Shown here in pieces: positions 53,541 to 63,251 of a stretch of 64,000 nucleotides of DNA (the stretch's first letter is position 1; each line of letters begins with the position of its first letter). The DNA is from Lacisediminihabitans profunda. GTDB lineage: Bacteria > Actinomycetota > Actinomycetes > Actinomycetales > Microbacteriaceae. A program made the translations under genes and the position numbers. The DNA is taken from positions 248,001 through 312,000 of the forward strand of contig NZ_VRMG01000005.1 in the NCBI RefSeq assembly GCF_008040105.1. Direction: 5' to 3'. The notes beneath the pieces are model-generated. The model did no database searches. It was not told where the DNA came from and saw nothing but the letters and a program-made list of their open reading frames with translations.

Positions 53541-54485
53541 TCAGCCGTGAAGCAGGAGCCAGCCGAGGGATGCCGCGCCGGCGAGGAGGGAGTAGACGGC
53601 GAAGGGGATGAGGGTCCTGGTGCGGAAGTAGCGGTCGAGAAAGGCCACAGCGAGCAGCGCCGCGACGAACGCGGTGGCGCTGCCGGCGAGCACCTGGCCG
53701 TGGATCGAGGCGCCGAGCGGACCGAAGAGGTCGGGCAGCTTGAGCAGCCCGGCGGCCAGGATCACCGGGGTCGCGAGGAGGAACGAGAACCGTGCTGCCT
53801 CTCGATGGCTGAGACCCACCGCCATGCCGGCAACCATCGACACGCCAGACCGGCTGATCCCGGGAAGCAGGGCGAGCGTCTGCACAGCGCCGATCGCCAC
53901 GGCGCGCCACCGAGGCACGTCGGCGAGGGCGGTGTCGTCGCCGAGGGCGTCCGGGTCCTGGGCGGCCGCCGTGCCCAGAACCGCGGCATCGGCGCTCCGT
54001 CCGTTCAGCGCGGCGGCCCGGTCGACGGCCGGGTCGCGTCGCCGTCTCAGGAGTTCGCCCCCGCCGAGGATCAGCCCGTTCACGATCAGGAAGATCGCCG
54101 CGGGCACCGGCTTTCCCAGCACCGTGCGGAAGGTGTGCTCGAGCAGCAGACCGGTCACCCCCACCGGGATGGTGGCCAGGATGAGCAGCCAGGCGAGTCG
54201 CTCGGGCGCGGTCCGGATGCGGCGGTACCGCACCGAGGAGAAGAAGCCCCGGATGATCCGCGCCCAGTCGCGACGGAAGAACACGAGCAGCGCCAGGGCG
54301 GTCGCCACGTGCAGACCCACGATGAAGGCGAGGTAGGGCGACTCGGGGGCGGAGACCGAGAGGTCGCGACTCCATTGGCCGCCGAGCAGGGCCGGGATCA
54401 GCACCGCGTGGCCGAGGCTGGACACGGGGAACAGTTCCGTGATGCCCTGGATCGCCCCCATCACAATGGCTTCGAGGTAATTCAT
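53541..54485 (-). CDS. uppP: Undecaprenyl-diphosphate phosphatase
   Basis: A 314-residue membrane phosphatase (BacA/UppP) recycling the lipid carrier of cell-wall synthesis. Catalytic signatures GAIQGITELFPVSSLGHAVL and LALLPGISRSGVSMVAG are intact. An alanine- and aspartate-rich cytoplasmic loop of about 40 residues in the middle is longer than in E. coli. ATG 54485 follows AGGAGG by about 10 bases; an upstream ATG at 54515 is possible. Gives resistance to bacitracin when abundant. Confidence 0.95.
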   Translation of the reverse strand: MNYLEAIVMGAIQGITELFPVSSLGHAVLIPALLGGQWSRDLSVSAPESPYLAFIVGLHVATALALLVFFRRDWARIIRGFFSSVRYRRIRTAPERLAWLLILATIPVGVTGLLLEHTFRTVLGKPVPAAIFLIVNGLILGGGELLRRRRDPAVDRAAALNGRSADAAVLGTAAAQDPDALGDDTALADVPRWRAVAIGAVQTLALLPGISRSGVSMVAGMAVGLSHREAARFSFLLATPVILAAGLLKLPDLFGPLGASIHGQVLAGSATAFVAALLAVAFLDRYFRTRTLIPFAVYSLLAGAASLGWLLLHG

Positions 54486-54640
54486 GGGGTCGGGTCCTCC
54501 TGGGGCGCTGGGCATCGGGTGTCAAGGGAGCGAGGTCACTCCAGCCAAACAACGACGCCCTAAGATTCCGTAGAGATTCGGCAGCATGCACTCGTGGCTG
54601 CCGGCGCTCTGCACCCCGTGTATTCGCGGGCCGCGGTTGT

Positions 54641-54805
54641 CTAGCGGCCGGGGAAGATGCGCGAGAAGAGGCTCTGTGCGGCCGGGGCCTGGTGGCCCGG
54701 GCATCGCTGGGCGACCGGGACGTCGCGCATCACTTCGTCGACGTGCTGGCCGCACCCCGCCCAGGTGACCTTGCCGCACTCACTGCAGGTAACTGCCTGG
54801 CACAT
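54641..54805 (-). CDS. Small zinc-ribbon-like protein, 54 residues
   Basis: A short gene read directly from the minus strand: it begins MCQAVTCSECGKVTWAGCGQ and ends SRIFPGR. Four to five cysteines and two histidines (C7, C10, C18, H21, C35, H38) form a likely metal-binding knuckle; small actinobacterial proteins with this pattern are common but unnamed as far as I recall. GGGAG lies six bases before the ATG. Upstream sits a perfect CsoR-type palindrome overlapping a -10-like TATATT, so metal- or persulfide-responsive expression is plausible. Function unknown. Confidence 0.75.
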   Translation of the reverse strand: MCQAVTCSECGKVTWAGCGQHVDEVMRDVPVAQRCPGHQAPAAQSLFSRIFPGR

Positions 54806-54870
54806 GTATTGCTCCCTCTGCTGGTTCTCCCGGAACCACCGGTATTGGCGGTTCTGGCGGTGGGAGTAAA

Positions 54871-54888
54871 TATACCCCTAGGGGTATA
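54871..54888. promoter_or_regulatory. 18-bp palindrome TATACCCCTAGGGGTATA, CsoR/CstR-type operator
   Basis: A perfect continuous palindrome. The core TACCCCTAGGGGTA matches operators of the CsoR/RcnR/CstR family known from copper, nickel and persulfide regulation. It overlaps the -10-like TATATT (54869-54874, minus strand) of the small zinc-ribbon gene and contains the TAG stop codon of the upstream acyl carrier protein gene. No csoR-like gene is in the window. Confidence 0.7.
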
Positions 54889-55147
54889 ACGTTTGCTGAG
54901 TGCGGTCAGCCTGGGCGGCGACGTAGCCGATCAAGCTGTGCACCGTGGTGAGCGACGCATAGTCGTTCTCCGGGGTCTCGACACCGGTGGCGCCGGCGAC
55001 CGTCTCGAGAAGTCGCAGGAAATCGAGGGAGTCGAGTTCGAGATCCTGCCGGAACCTCGCGGAGTCGTCGAGGCCGTCGGTGTCCACGTCCGGCGCCACC
55101 TGCCCGATTGCCGCGAGCACGGCAGCGCGAGCGTCATCCTCAGTCAT
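54878..55147 (-). CDS. Acyl carrier protein
   Basis: An 89-residue carrier protein. The 4'-phosphopantetheine serine lies in DLELDSLDFLRLLETVAG (DSL motif), with an acidic helix II typical of ACPs. It is the last gene of the 2-oxoacid dehydrogenase operon; its ATG overlaps the E2 stop by 4 bases. It is clearly not the main fatty-acid-synthesis ACP by context. It may carry the acyl group made by the operon's dehydrogenase or synthetase. Its stop codon lies inside the CsoR-type palindrome. Confidence 0.88.
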   Translation of the reverse strand: MTEDDARAAVLAAIGQVAPDVDTDGLDDSARFRQDLELDSLDFLRLLETVAGATGVETPENDYASLTTVHSLIGYVAAQADRTQQTLYP

Positions 55148-56538
55148 AATTCCTCCGGTTTCTGCAGCAGCTCGTCGATGCGGGCGAGGAAGCGCGCGCC
55201 GCGCAGACCGTCGCTCACCCGGTGGTCGGCGGAGAGGGTGGCGGTGACGGCCGTACGAACGCCGAGCATTCCGTCGTGCGCCCAGGGCTGCTCGAGCACC
55301 CGGCCGAAGCCGACGAGTGCGACCTGGGGCGGATAGATCACGCCGAACACGCTCTCCACTCCGAGGTCGCCGAGATTGGTGACCGTGATCGTGGGGTCGG
55401 TCATCTCGGCTCGCTGCAGGCGACCGCTGCGCGCGCGGCCCACGAGGTCCCTCAGGCCCGCCATGAGGTCGTCGAGGGAGAGGGAGTCGGCGTCGTGGAT
55501 GGCGGGAGCGACGAGGCCGCCCTGACGCAGCGCCACGGCGACACCGAGATGCACCGCGGAACTCGGCTGGAACGCGTCGTCGGCGTAGAAGCCGTTCATC
55601 TCGGGAATGTCCCGCGCGGCGAGCGCGGTCGCCTTGAGCAGAAGGGCGGCGGGCACGACCCGCTCGGCGATGGACCGCTGGGCGTTGGCGGACTGCAGCC
55701 ACGCCGTGGCGGCACGCAGGTCAATGGTTGTGCTGAGGTAGTAGTGCGGGATGGACTTCTTCGAGCGCGCCATGAGCACGCCGATGGAGCGGCGCAGGCG
55801 AGCGGAGCGCTCGGCCGACTCGGCTGCCGCTGCCGTTGCCGTTGCGGGCAACTTCCCCGGTTTCCGGGTGCGCCCGGGTGCGGCAGGCACCGGTTCCCGC
55901 GCGCGGGTGATGTCGGGCCCCGTCACCTCGCCGTGCGGGCCGGTGCCGACGACGCCGGCCAGATCGATGCCGAGTTCGGCGGCAAGCCGGCGCGCCCTCG
56001 GCGACGAGCGAATCCGCTCCGGCCGTGACGACTCGGCCGGAGCGGCGGCGGGCGAGGGAACGGCGCGTTCAACATCGTCGCGTGTGATGACCCCCTGCGG
56101 GCCGCTTCCGTGCACCCCGGCGAGCTCGACGCCGAGCCGGTGGGCAAGTTGGCGCACGGGGGGAGAGATCGGGGCCTGGGCCGGCGGCACCGCCTCGATC
56201 GGCCCGGCCGCCTCGATCGGTTTCGGGGCCTTGGCCGGCCTCCCCGGCTTTGCGGGCCGGTGCGGCTTCGCGGCCGGCCTCGCCGACTCGTCGACCGCCG
56301 CCGGCGTCTGGGTGATTCGAGCGAGCGGGGCGCCGACGGGCACCGTGACTCCCTCCTCCACGAGCAACTCGGCAACCACTCCCTCGTCGAAACTCTCCAC
56401 GTCCATGACCGTCTTATCGGTGTCGACGGCGGCGACGATGTCCCCCTTGTGCACATAGTCGCCCGGCTTCACGAGCCACTCGACGAGCTTGCCGCGCTCC
56501 ATGTCCGCGCCGAGCGACGGCATGAGGAACTCAGCCAT
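55144..56538 (-). CDS. 2-oxoacid dehydrogenase E2 component with two subunit-binding domains
   Basis: A 464-residue dihydrolipoamide acyltransferase. Lipoyl domain residues 1-77 with the lipoylated K42 in [12 protein letters not shown]; Pro/Ala linker; two tandem peripheral subunit-binding domains (about 126-160, [20 protein letters not shown]; and about 179-213, [21 protein letters not shown]); catalytic domain ending with HRVSDG near residue 439. Most bacterial E2 proteins have only one such binding domain. No E3 gene is adjacent, so a shared lipoamide dehydrogenase is needed. The acyl substrate (pyruvate, acetoin or branched chain) cannot be decided. Confidence 0.9.
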   Translation of the reverse strand: MAEFLMPSLGADMERGKLVEWLVKPGDYVHKGDIVAAVDTDKTVMDVESFDEGVVAELLVEEGVTVPVGAPLARITQTPAAVDESARPAAKPHRPAKPGRPAKAPKPIEAAGPIEAVPPAQAPISPPVRQLAHRLGVELAGVHGSGPQGVITRDDVERAVPSPAAAPAESSRPERIRSSPRARRLAAELGIDLAGVVGTGPHGEVTGPDITRAREPVPAAPGRTRKPGKLPATATAAAAESAERSARLRRSIGVLMARSKKSIPHYYLSTTIDLRAATAWLQSANAQRSIAERVVPAALLLKATALAARDIPEMNGFYADDAFQPSSAVHLGVAVALRQGGLVAPAIHDADSLSLDDLMAGLRDLVGRARSGRLQRAEMTDPTITVTNLGDLGVESVFGVIYPPQVALVGFGRVLEQPWAHDGMLGVRTAVTATLSADHRVSDGLRGARFLARIDELLQKPEEL

Positions 56539-57511
56539 GAGATCCCACCGCCTCGCGGGCTGCCTCGACCACGCGGACGACCGACGGCAGGGCGGCGAGT
56601 TCGAGGTGCTTGGCGTAGGGCAGGGGCACCTCGGCGCTGCACACCCGACCCACCGGGGCGTCGAGGTCGTAGAACGACGACTCGGTGATGCGCGCACTCA
56701 CCTCGGCCGAGATGCTGCCGCTGCGCCACCCCTCGTCCACGACGACGGCGCGGTGCGTCTTCGCCACCGTCGCGAGGATCGCCGGTGTGTCGAGGGGGCG
56801 GAGGGTGCGCAGGTCGAGCACCTCGGCGTCGATCCCCTCCCCGGCGAGCTGCTCGGCCGCCTCCAGGACGGTCGGCAGCGAACCGCCGTAGGTGATCAGG
56901 GACACCGCGTTCCCCGGTCGGCGAATCGCGGCGCTCGTGATGTCGACGGCGCCCGCGTCGTCGGCGATCTCTCCGGCCACGTTGTAGAGCGACCCGTGCT
57001 CGAAGATGAGCACCGGGTCGGGATCTTCGAGCGCGGTCCACAGCATGCCGCGGGCGTCGGCGAGGGTCGCCGGGGTGAGAATCCGCAGCCCGGGGATGTG
57101 CGCGTACCAGCCTTCCAGGCTGTGCGAGTGCTGCGCCGCGAGTTGGCGTCCCGCTCCGGTCGTCATCCGGATCACCAGCGGCACGTTGAACTGGCCACCG
57201 GACATGTGCAGGATGCTCGCCGCGTTGTTCATGATCTGGTCGAGCGCGAGGAGACTGAAGTTCACGGTCATGATCTCGACGATGGGCCGCATGCCGCCGA
57301 GGGCGGCCCCGATTCCCGCACCGACGAAACCGGACTCCGACAGGGGAGTGTCGCGGATGCGTTCCGGCCCGAACTCCTCGAGCAGGCCGAGGCTCACGGC
57401 GAAGGACCCGCCGTAGAGTCCCACATCCTCGCCCATCAGGAAGACCCTGTCGTCGCGGGTGAGTGCCTCGCGGATCGCGTCCCGCATCGCCTCCCGATAG
57501 GTGGTCTTCAC
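56531..57511 (-). CDS. 2-oxoacid/acetoin dehydrogenase E1 component, beta subunit
   Basis: A 326-residue transketolase-like beta subunit. Characteristic stretches: [67 protein letters not shown]-like [18 protein letters not shown], and [13 protein letters not shown]. It overlaps the E2 start by 8 bases and the E1 alpha gene by 4. Forms the thiamine-diphosphate E1 heterotetramer with the next gene. Confidence 0.93.
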   Translation of the reverse strand: MKTTYREAMRDAIREALTRDDRVFLMGEDVGLYGGSFAVSLGLLEEFGPERIRDTPLSESGFVGAGIGAALGGMRPIVEIMTVNFSLLALDQIMNNAASILHMSGGQFNVPLVIRMTTGAGRQLAAQHSHSLEGWYAHIPGLRILTPATLADARGMLWTALEDPDPVLIFEHGSLYNVAGEIADDAGAVDITSAAIRRPGNAVSLITYGGSLPTVLEAAEQLAGEGIDAEVLDLRTLRPLDTPAILATVAKTHRAVVVDEGWRSGSISAEVSARITESSFYDLDAPVGRVCSAEVPLPYAKHLELAALPSVVRVVEAAREAVGSHG

Positions 57512-58503
57512 GGCGACCTGATCTCGCTGTAGACGAAGCGCAGGAGCTCATCCACCGGTTCGACGCTGCCGGCCTCCGCGAACTCCACGGCCGCGCTCAC
57601 CTCGGCGTCGACGTCCCGTTGCATCTTCGCCCACTCCGCCTCGGAGAGCCGGCCGGCCCCCTCCAGCGTGGCGCGGAGCAGGTCGATCGGGTCGCGCTCG
57701 ATCCACCGGGCCACCTCGGCCTTGTCACGGTAGCGCTCCGGGTCGTACATCGAGTGCGCCCGGAAGCGGTAGGTGCGCAGTTCGAGGAAGTGGGGCCCGC
57801 CGCCGCCGCGCACCGCATCGACGGCGCGACGGGCGGCCTCCTCGACCGCGAGCACGTCCATCCCGTCCACCGGCCAGGCCGGGATCTCATACGCCGCCGC
57901 CTTCACGGCGAGATCGGTCTGCGACTCCGAGCGCGAGAGCGCGGTGCCCATCGCGTAGAGATTGTTCTCGCAGCAGAACAGCACGGGAAGCTGCCACAGG
58001 GCGGCGAGGTTGAGGCTCTCGTGAAACTCGCCCTCCGCGGCCGCCCCCTCGCCGAAGAAGCACACGGTGACCCGGGAGCGGCCGGCCATCTTGTCGGCCA
58101 GGGCCAGCCCGATCGCGAGCGGCAGTCCACCGGCGACGATGGCATTGCCGCCGTAGAAGCGGGTCGCCGCGTCGAAGAGGTGCATGGACCCGCCGCGACC
58201 GCGGCAGCAGCCCTGCTGAAAGCCGTACATCTCGGCGAGGATCGACCCGGCCGAGACGCCCTTGAGCAGCGCATGCCCATGCTCGCGGTAGGTGGCCACC
58301 ACCGCATCCTCGGGGTCGAGGGTCGCCATGATGCCGGCGGCCACGGCCTCCTCACCGATGTAGACATGAAGGAAGCCGCGGATCTTCGCCGCGCTGTAGA
58401 GTTCGACGCACTTCTCCTCGAGCCGGCGCACGCGCAGCATCTGCGTGAGGAGGTGTTGGCCGTGGGCGGCCCCGGACGGGGTAGCGGCGCGAGGCGTGTT
58501 CAT
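57508..58503 (-). CDS. 2-oxoacid/acetoin dehydrogenase E1 component, alpha subunit
   Basis: A 331-residue thiamine-diphosphate subunit. The ThDP/magnesium motif is [33 protein letters not shown] (GDG-type start GEG, NN end). Also [33 protein letters not shown] and the phosphorylation-loop region [15 protein letters not shown]. Sequence style is closer to acetoin/pyruvate dehydrogenase alpha than to branched-chain E1. Overlaps neighbours on both sides by 4 bases. Confidence 0.93.
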   Translation of the reverse strand: MNTPRAATPSGAAHGQHLLTQMLRVRRLEEKCVELYSAAKIRGFLHVYIGEEAVAAGIMATLDPEDAVVATYREHGHALLKGVSAGSILAEMYGFQQGCCRGRGGSMHLFDAATRFYGGNAIVAGGLPLAIGLALADKMAGRSRVTVCFFGEGAAAEGEFHESLNLAALWQLPVLFCCENNLYAMGTALSRSESQTDLAVKAAAYEIPAWPVDGMDVLAVEEAARRAVDAVRGGGGPHFLELRTYRFRAHSMYDPERYRDKAEVARWIERDPIDLLRATLEGAGRLSEAEWAKMQRDVDAEVSAAVEFAEAGSVEPVDELLRFVYSEIRSP

Positions 58504-60302
58504 CGGCTTCCCTCCACGGTGGACGTGTCGCCCTCGGGCAGGCCGAGCTCGCGGGCCTTGAGCAGTCGGCGCAGGATCTTGCCGCTTCGCGTCTTGGGCA
58601 GCGACTCCACGAAGTCGAGCTCGCGAGGGGCTATCGCGGGACCCAGCCTCTTCCTGGCGAACCCGATGATGTCCAGCCGCAGCGCATCCGACGGTTCCCG
58701 GCCCGGCCGCAATTCGACGAAGGCCTTGACCAGGGCGCCGGCGACGGGATCGGGGATGCCGATCACTCCGGCCTCGGCCACGGCCTCGTGCTCCAGGAGA
58801 CAGCTCTCCACCTCGAAGGGCCCGATGAGGTGGCCAGACGACTTGATCACGTCATCGCCTCGACCCACGAACCAGTAGTAGCCGTCGGCATCCCGAGTGG
58901 CGAGGTCTCCGGTGAGGTACCAGCCCCCGACGAAGCATCTCCGGTAACGCTCCTCCTCGTTGAGGTAGCCGCGGAACATGGATGGCCAGCCTGGTCGAAG
59001 CGCCAACTCGCCCACGGTGCCTGGCTCGGTCACCAGCTCCGCCTCGCCGTCGAGCATGACCGGCCGGTCCTCGTCGTCTCGGCGCACCAGGGCGGCCTGC
59101 ACCCCGGGGAGCGGTCGGCCCATCGAACCGGGACGGATCTCGGTCGCCGCGTAGTTGGCGATCATGATGCCGCCCGTCTCCGTCTGCCACCAGTTGTCGT
59201 GCACCGGCAGGCCGAACGCCTCCGTCCCCCACACCACGACCTCGGGGTTGAGCGGCTCGCCGACGCTCGCCACGAAGCGCAGCGCGGAGAGGTCGTGTTC
59301 GTGCGCGAGCGGGGCGCCCGCCTTCATCAGCATCCGCAGGGCGGTCGGCGCCGTGTACCAGACCGACACTCGTTGCTCGGCGAGGATGCGGTACCACCGC
59401 TCGGCATCGAGCTCCTCCTCGTCGACGATGGAGGTCACGCCGTGCACGAGGGGCGCGATCACGCCGTACGAGGTGCCGGTCACCCAGCCGGGGTCCGCGG
59501 TGCACCAGTAGATGTCGTCCGGGTGCAGGTCGAGGGCGAAACGGCCGGTCGCCAGGTGGGCGGCGACGGCGTCGTGCACGTGGATCGCCCCCTTCGGGGT
59601 GCCCGTCGTGCCGCTCGTGAAGTGCAGCAGCGCCATGTCCTCCCGCTGGGTCTCGGCGACCGGCCCGTAGGGTTCCGCGTCGCGCAGCAGGGCCGTGAGG
59701 TCGAGCGTGTCCGGCTCGGGCGCGCCCTCCGCATCGACGAGGAAGACGTGCCGCAGTTCCGGCAGAGCCGAACGGATCGGCGCCACCTTCTTGCGGTACA
59801 GCGCCCGGGTCGTGACGAGCACCCGACCGGTGCCGAGCTGCAGTCGTTGGCGAATCGGATCCGGACCGAAGGCCGAGAACAGCGGGCAGAACACGCTCGC
59901 GTTCGTGAGGGTTCCCATCATGGCGACATAGAGGGAGGGGATGCGTCCCGCGAGCGAGAACACGCGATCGCCCCGCCCGATCCCGAGCGAGCGCAGCACG
60001 CTCGCGAACCGGTTGGCCTCCTCGGACAGTCCCCGGTAGGTGAGCGAGTGGGTGGTGCCGTCGGCCCGCACGAACCGGAGGGCCTCGCGCTCGGCCCGCT
60101 CGCCGACGGCGTGCCGGTGGGCGGCCTCGAAGGCGATGTTGACGCCGCCACCCGGAAGTCCGGTCAGCTCGCGTCTCGCCGAGTCCCAGGTGAAGGTGCG
60201 GCAGGCCTCGTCGTAGTCGACCAGGTTCGGCAGCACCGCGAGGCTGCGGACATCCTTGCGGATGGTGGACCAGCGCGTGGGTGACTCGATTCCTGCGGCC
60301 AT
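58500..60302 (-). CDS. Acyl-CoA synthetase (acetate-CoA ligase-like)
   Basis: A 600-residue ANL-family adenylate-forming enzyme of the acetyl-CoA synthetase type. Motifs: P loop [34 protein letters not shown] (acetate pocket tryptophans), [34 protein letters not shown], and [11 protein letters not shown] with the catalytic lysine. First gene of a five-gene operon with E1 alpha, E1 beta, E2 and ACP. ATG 60302 and GTG 60320 are both possible starts; a TAGGCT near 60340 may be the -10. Together these genes could supply acetyl- or acyl-CoA, or acyl-ACP. Confidence 0.9.
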   Translation of the reverse strand: MAAGIESPTRWSTIRKDVRSLAVLPNLVDYDEACRTFTWDSARRELTGLPGGGVNIAFEAAHRHAVGERAEREALRFVRADGTTHSLTYRGLSEEANRFASVLRSLGIGRGDRVFSLAGRIPSLYVAMMGTLTNASVFCPLFSAFGPDPIRQRLQLGTGRVLVTTRALYRKKVAPIRSALPELRHVFLVDAEGAPEPDTLDLTALLRDAEPYGPVAETQREDMALLHFTSGTTGTPKGAIHVHDAVAAHLATGRFALDLHPDDIYWCTADPGWVTGTSYGVIAPLVHGVTSIVDEEELDAERWYRILAEQRVSVWYTAPTALRMLMKAGAPLAHEHDLSALRFVASVGEPLNPEVVVWGTEAFGLPVHDNWWQTETGGIMIANYAATEIRPGSMGRPLPGVQAALVRRDDEDRPVMLDGEAELVTEPGTVGELALRPGWPSMFRGYLNEEERYRRCFVGGWYLTGDLATRDADGYYWFVGRGDDVIKSSGHLIGPFEVESCLLEHEAVAEAGVIGIPDPVAGALVKAFVELRPGREPSDALRLDIIGFARKRLGPAIAPRELDFVESLPKTRSGKILRRLLKARELGLPEGDTSTVEGSR

Positions 60303-60370
60303 GACCTCATAGGACTCCACCCCGCGGGGCGGGCATAGAGCCTAAGGTCCTCTCGCCTCGGTGGTTGCCG

Positions 60371-62440
60371 TCAGGCGCTGGGCTGACGCAAGGCCACCGG
60401 CTCGACGAAACGAAGCCACGCCCACACCGCGAGGCTCAGGGCGGCGAAGGCGACGGCCACGACGATCGATCCGACCACCGGGAAGTCGGCGCCCCGGCCG
60501 CCGAGGAACACTGCGGCGGCGAGGGTGGTGACCACGGCGACGCTCGCCAGCCAGACCGGCGGCGACCACTCCAGGATCACGCGGCCGGGCAGGGTGGCCA
60601 GCGGGAGAATGAGGGTCATCGCCGATCCGAGTCCGGCGAGCGCGATCGTCGCGAGGGTCTCGTGGAGCAGTGACGGCCAGAAGCCCTGAACGGCGCCGAG
60701 GGCGCCGTTGGCGAGCCACGCCGCGATCGCCAGCACGGTCACCCCGCCCACCTCCACGAGGTTGACGATCGCCCTGGGTCGCGCGGGCAGTCCTCGCGCG
60801 AAAGCGATGCCGATCACCACCCCGGTGACGACGACCGGCTCGATGCCCGTCGCCCTCGAGAGCAGGGCGGCCACCGCGGCGGCAAGCACGAGCATCGGCC
60901 GCGTGCGCAGCCGTCCGGCGACACCCTGCCAGCGGCGAGCGAGACGCGTCGTGACGGCCACCCCGATCACATTGAGCAGGCCGAGACCCAGGCACACCGC
61001 CACGGTGAGCCTGAGGTAGCGCACCTCATCGTCGACCCCGCCGGAGAAGACCACGAACGCCGCGGCCACCGCGAGGGGGATCGCCCCGGCGAGGATCGGG
61101 TTCAGCGCCGTCGTGTCGTCGCGATCGACGAGCCCCGGTCGGTTTCGACCGGTGAGGCGGATGCTCGGTCGTCTGACCCGACCGCGGAGGGCCGTCGCGA
61201 GCATCCGGAGCGGCAGGGCGACGAGCAGGATGAAGGCCAGGGCGAGAAGCGGAGCGAGCAGCCAGTTGCCGCGACCGATGGTCTCGGCGAGAGTGGGCAG
61301 TTCGGAGCCGAACGACGTGGGGGTGCCCCAGTTGCTCGACCCGCTCGCCGGCGGCACCGGTGGGGTGGGCTCCGGGGCCGGCGAGGTCGGTGAGTCGGAG
61401 GGCGGGGGAGTCCCGGCCGGCGGATCGGTCGTGGTGGGCGCGACGGGCGGCACGGCCGCGCCGGGCTTCGGGCCGAAGAACACGGAGATCGGCGCGGAGG
61501 GGGCGCTGAAGTTGCCCGCCTGGTCACGCTGGATCGCCACGACGGGGTGTTTGCCGGCCGCCGGTGCGGCCGCCGTGCAGGCCCAGATCGTGCCGCTCAC
61601 GCGGGCGCTGCAGACCGGCACGTTGTGCACGTACACGTCGACGGCGCCGGCCGCCTCGCCCATGCCGCGGTAGGTGACCGTGCGGTCGGGTGCGCGGCTT
61701 CCCGCGCGGGGCGAGGTGATCGTCGGGCTCGCCGGAGCATCGCGGTCCACCGTCACGGGAAGGGACCCCGACGGGGAGGAGGATGCCCCACCGCCGAGGC
61801 CGGCCTGCGACTGGCGGGCGACGATCACCCACGACCCGGAGCCCACGGTGAGGGCGCAGGACCAGTAGCCGGTGGTGCTGGCGATCGCGGTGCAGCCGCC
61901 GGCCGGGGCCCCCGCCACGCCCGCGACCACGGTGGCGCCGGCAAAGCCGAGACCCGACACGAGCCCGCTGGTGACGAAGCCCGGCGCTCCGTCGATGCTG
62001 GGCGCTCCCAGCACATCGAGGGTCGCGGTGTCCTCGCCGGTGATCGCGCCGCTCGTCAGCTGCTGGGCGGTGACGGAGATGGCCCTGCCGTTCGGCAGGG
62101 CGATCGTGCACCCCCAGGTGGTCTTCGAGTCCTCGGGAATCGTGCAGACCGGCTGGTCGCCTGGCGTGAGGGGGAGCACGCTCACCCCGGAGTCCGCGTC
62201 CTTCGTGCCGGTCAGGGCGACGGCGTCGGTGGGAGAGAAGCCCGGCGCCGTCAGCGTGAAGTTCGGGCTCGGGCTGGCAGGGGGGCTGGACGTGGGGGTG
62301 GGGACGGCGGAGGCCGCGGTCAGGATCCCGGCGAGCCCGGCAAAGGCGAGGATGGCGGCCAGTCGCAGGAATCGCCGGTCGGCGCTCGCTCCGCATTCGC
62401 GAAACGAACGTCGGGGGACGTTCGTGGGAGAGGGCTGCAC
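60371..62440 (-). CDS. Secreted/multi-pass membrane protein of unknown function
   Basis: A 689-residue protein. Signal peptide (LRLAAILAFAGLAGILTAASA, residues about 25-45), then an extracellular region of about 300 residues with Ig-like/adhesin repeats (TTWGCTIALPNGRAISVTA; GYWSCALTVGSGSWVIVA; TIWACTAAAPAAGKHPVVA, each W-x-C), a Pro/Thr-rich linker, and about ten membrane helices with conserved-looking GRGNWLLAPLLALAF and LPLATLPGRVILEWSPPVW. GTG 62440 follows GGAGG by four bases. I do not recognise a named family; a cell-surface adhesin with a membrane module is the best description. Confidence 0.8.
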   Translation of the reverse strand: MQPSPTNVPRRSFRECGASADRRFLRLAAILAFAGLAGILTAASAVPTPTSSPPASPSPNFTLTAPGFSPTDAVALTGTKDADSGVSVLPLTPGDQPVCTIPEDSKTTWGCTIALPNGRAISVTAQQLTSGAITGEDTATLDVLGAPSIDGAPGFVTSGLVSGLGFAGATVVAGVAGAPAGGCTAIASTTGYWSCALTVGSGSWVIVARQSQAGLGGGASSSPSGSLPVTVDRDAPASPTITSPRAGSRAPDRTVTYRGMGEAAGAVDVYVHNVPVCSARVSGTIWACTAAAPAAGKHPVVAIQRDQAGNFSAPSAPISVFFGPKPGAAVPPVAPTTTDPPAGTPPPSDSPTSPAPEPTPPVPPASGSSNWGTPTSFGSELPTLAETIGRGNWLLAPLLALAFILLVALPLRMLATALRGRVRRPSIRLTGRNRPGLVDRDDTTALNPILAGAIPLAVAAAFVVFSGGVDDEVRYLRLTVAVCLGLGLLNVIGVAVTTRLARRWQGVAGRLRTRPMLVLAAAVAALLSRATGIEPVVVTGVVIGIAFARGLPARPRAIVNLVEVGGVTVLAIAAWLANGALGAVQGFWPSLLHETLATIALAGLGSAMTLILPLATLPGRVILEWSPPVWLASVAVVTTLAAAVFLGGRGADFPVVGSIVVAVAFAALSLAVWAWLRFVEPVALRQPSA

Positions 62441-62449
62441 CGTACCTCC

Positions 62450-62478
62450 ATTTAGCTAGGCATTCGCTGCCCTGTCAA
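62450..62478 (-). promoter_or_regulatory. Promoter of the 62440 membrane-protein gene
   Basis: On the minus strand TTGACA (62473-62478) is followed 17 bases later by CTAAAT (62450-62455); the transcript would include the GGAGG site before GTG 62440. Confidence 0.5.
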
Positions 62479-62612
62479 ACCGCGGACCGAGTGTTACGCC
62501 CCGTTTGGGTGATTGACGGAGCCGCGAATCACCGCCATGATTCGTAGTCAGACGACTGGGACGATCGACCCAGTTCGGCCGATCGCAGACCGACCAGATG
62601 GAGGGCCCAGGC

Positions 62613-63251
62613 ATGACCCGCGTCCCCTCCGACGAACGACGAGCCGCGCTGATCCAGGCCGCCCTCGCCGTGATCGACCGGGACGGGGTGTCCGCGGCCA
62701 CCACCCGCGCGATCGTGGCCGAGGCGGGCATGTCGCTCGCCAGTTTCCACTACGCCTTCCGCTCCCGAGACGAGATGATGCGGGAGCTCATCGCCTTCGT
62801 CGTGGCGAACGAGAAGCGGGTGACGCTCGCCGCCGTGGCCCCCGGCACGGACATCCGCACCGCCGTTCGAGCGGGCCTCCAGGCCTACTTCGACCTGCTG
62901 GTGGAGAATCCGCAGCGGGAGCAGGCCCTCTTCGAACTCATGAACTACTCCCTGCGCACCCCGGAGCTCGACGCGGTGCCGGCCGCCCAGTACGCCAGCT
63001 ACTTCGCCGCGGCAGGCGAGCTGCTCGAGTACGGCGCGCTCGCCACCGGAGTCACCTGGTCGCGGCCCGTGCAGGAGGTCGCCCGCATCCTCATCGCCAT
63101 CAACGACGGCTACACCCTCGCCTGGCTCGCCGACCGGGATGCCGTCGCCGCCGGGCGACTCATGGACTTCGCCGCAGACACGATCGCCGCGCTCGCGCGC
63201 CCCGCCCGCCCCAGCCCCCGTCCGGCCACCCCGCAGGAGCCCCAGCCATGA
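62613..63251 (+). CDS. TetR/AcrR family transcriptional regulator
   Basis: A 212-residue regulator. The DNA-binding domain is ALAVIDRDGVSAATTRAIVAEAGMSLASFHYAFRSRDEMMREL. ATG 62613 is preferred over 62598 because GGAGG (62600-62604) sits 8 bases before it. Its stop overlaps the MFS transporter start (ATGA), so it probably controls that transporter. The upstream region contains AGTCAGACGACT as a possible half-palindromic operator near 62547. Confidence 0.9.
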   Translation: MTRVPSDERRAALIQAALAVIDRDGVSAATTRAIVAEAGMSLASFHYAFRSRDEMMRELIAFVVANEKRVTLAAVAPGTDIRTAVRAGLQAYFDLLVENPQREQALFELMNYSLRTPELDAVPAAQYASYFAAAGELLEYGALATGVTWSRPVQEVARILIAINDGYTLAWLADRDAVAAGRLMDFAADTIAALARPARPSPRPATPQEPQP

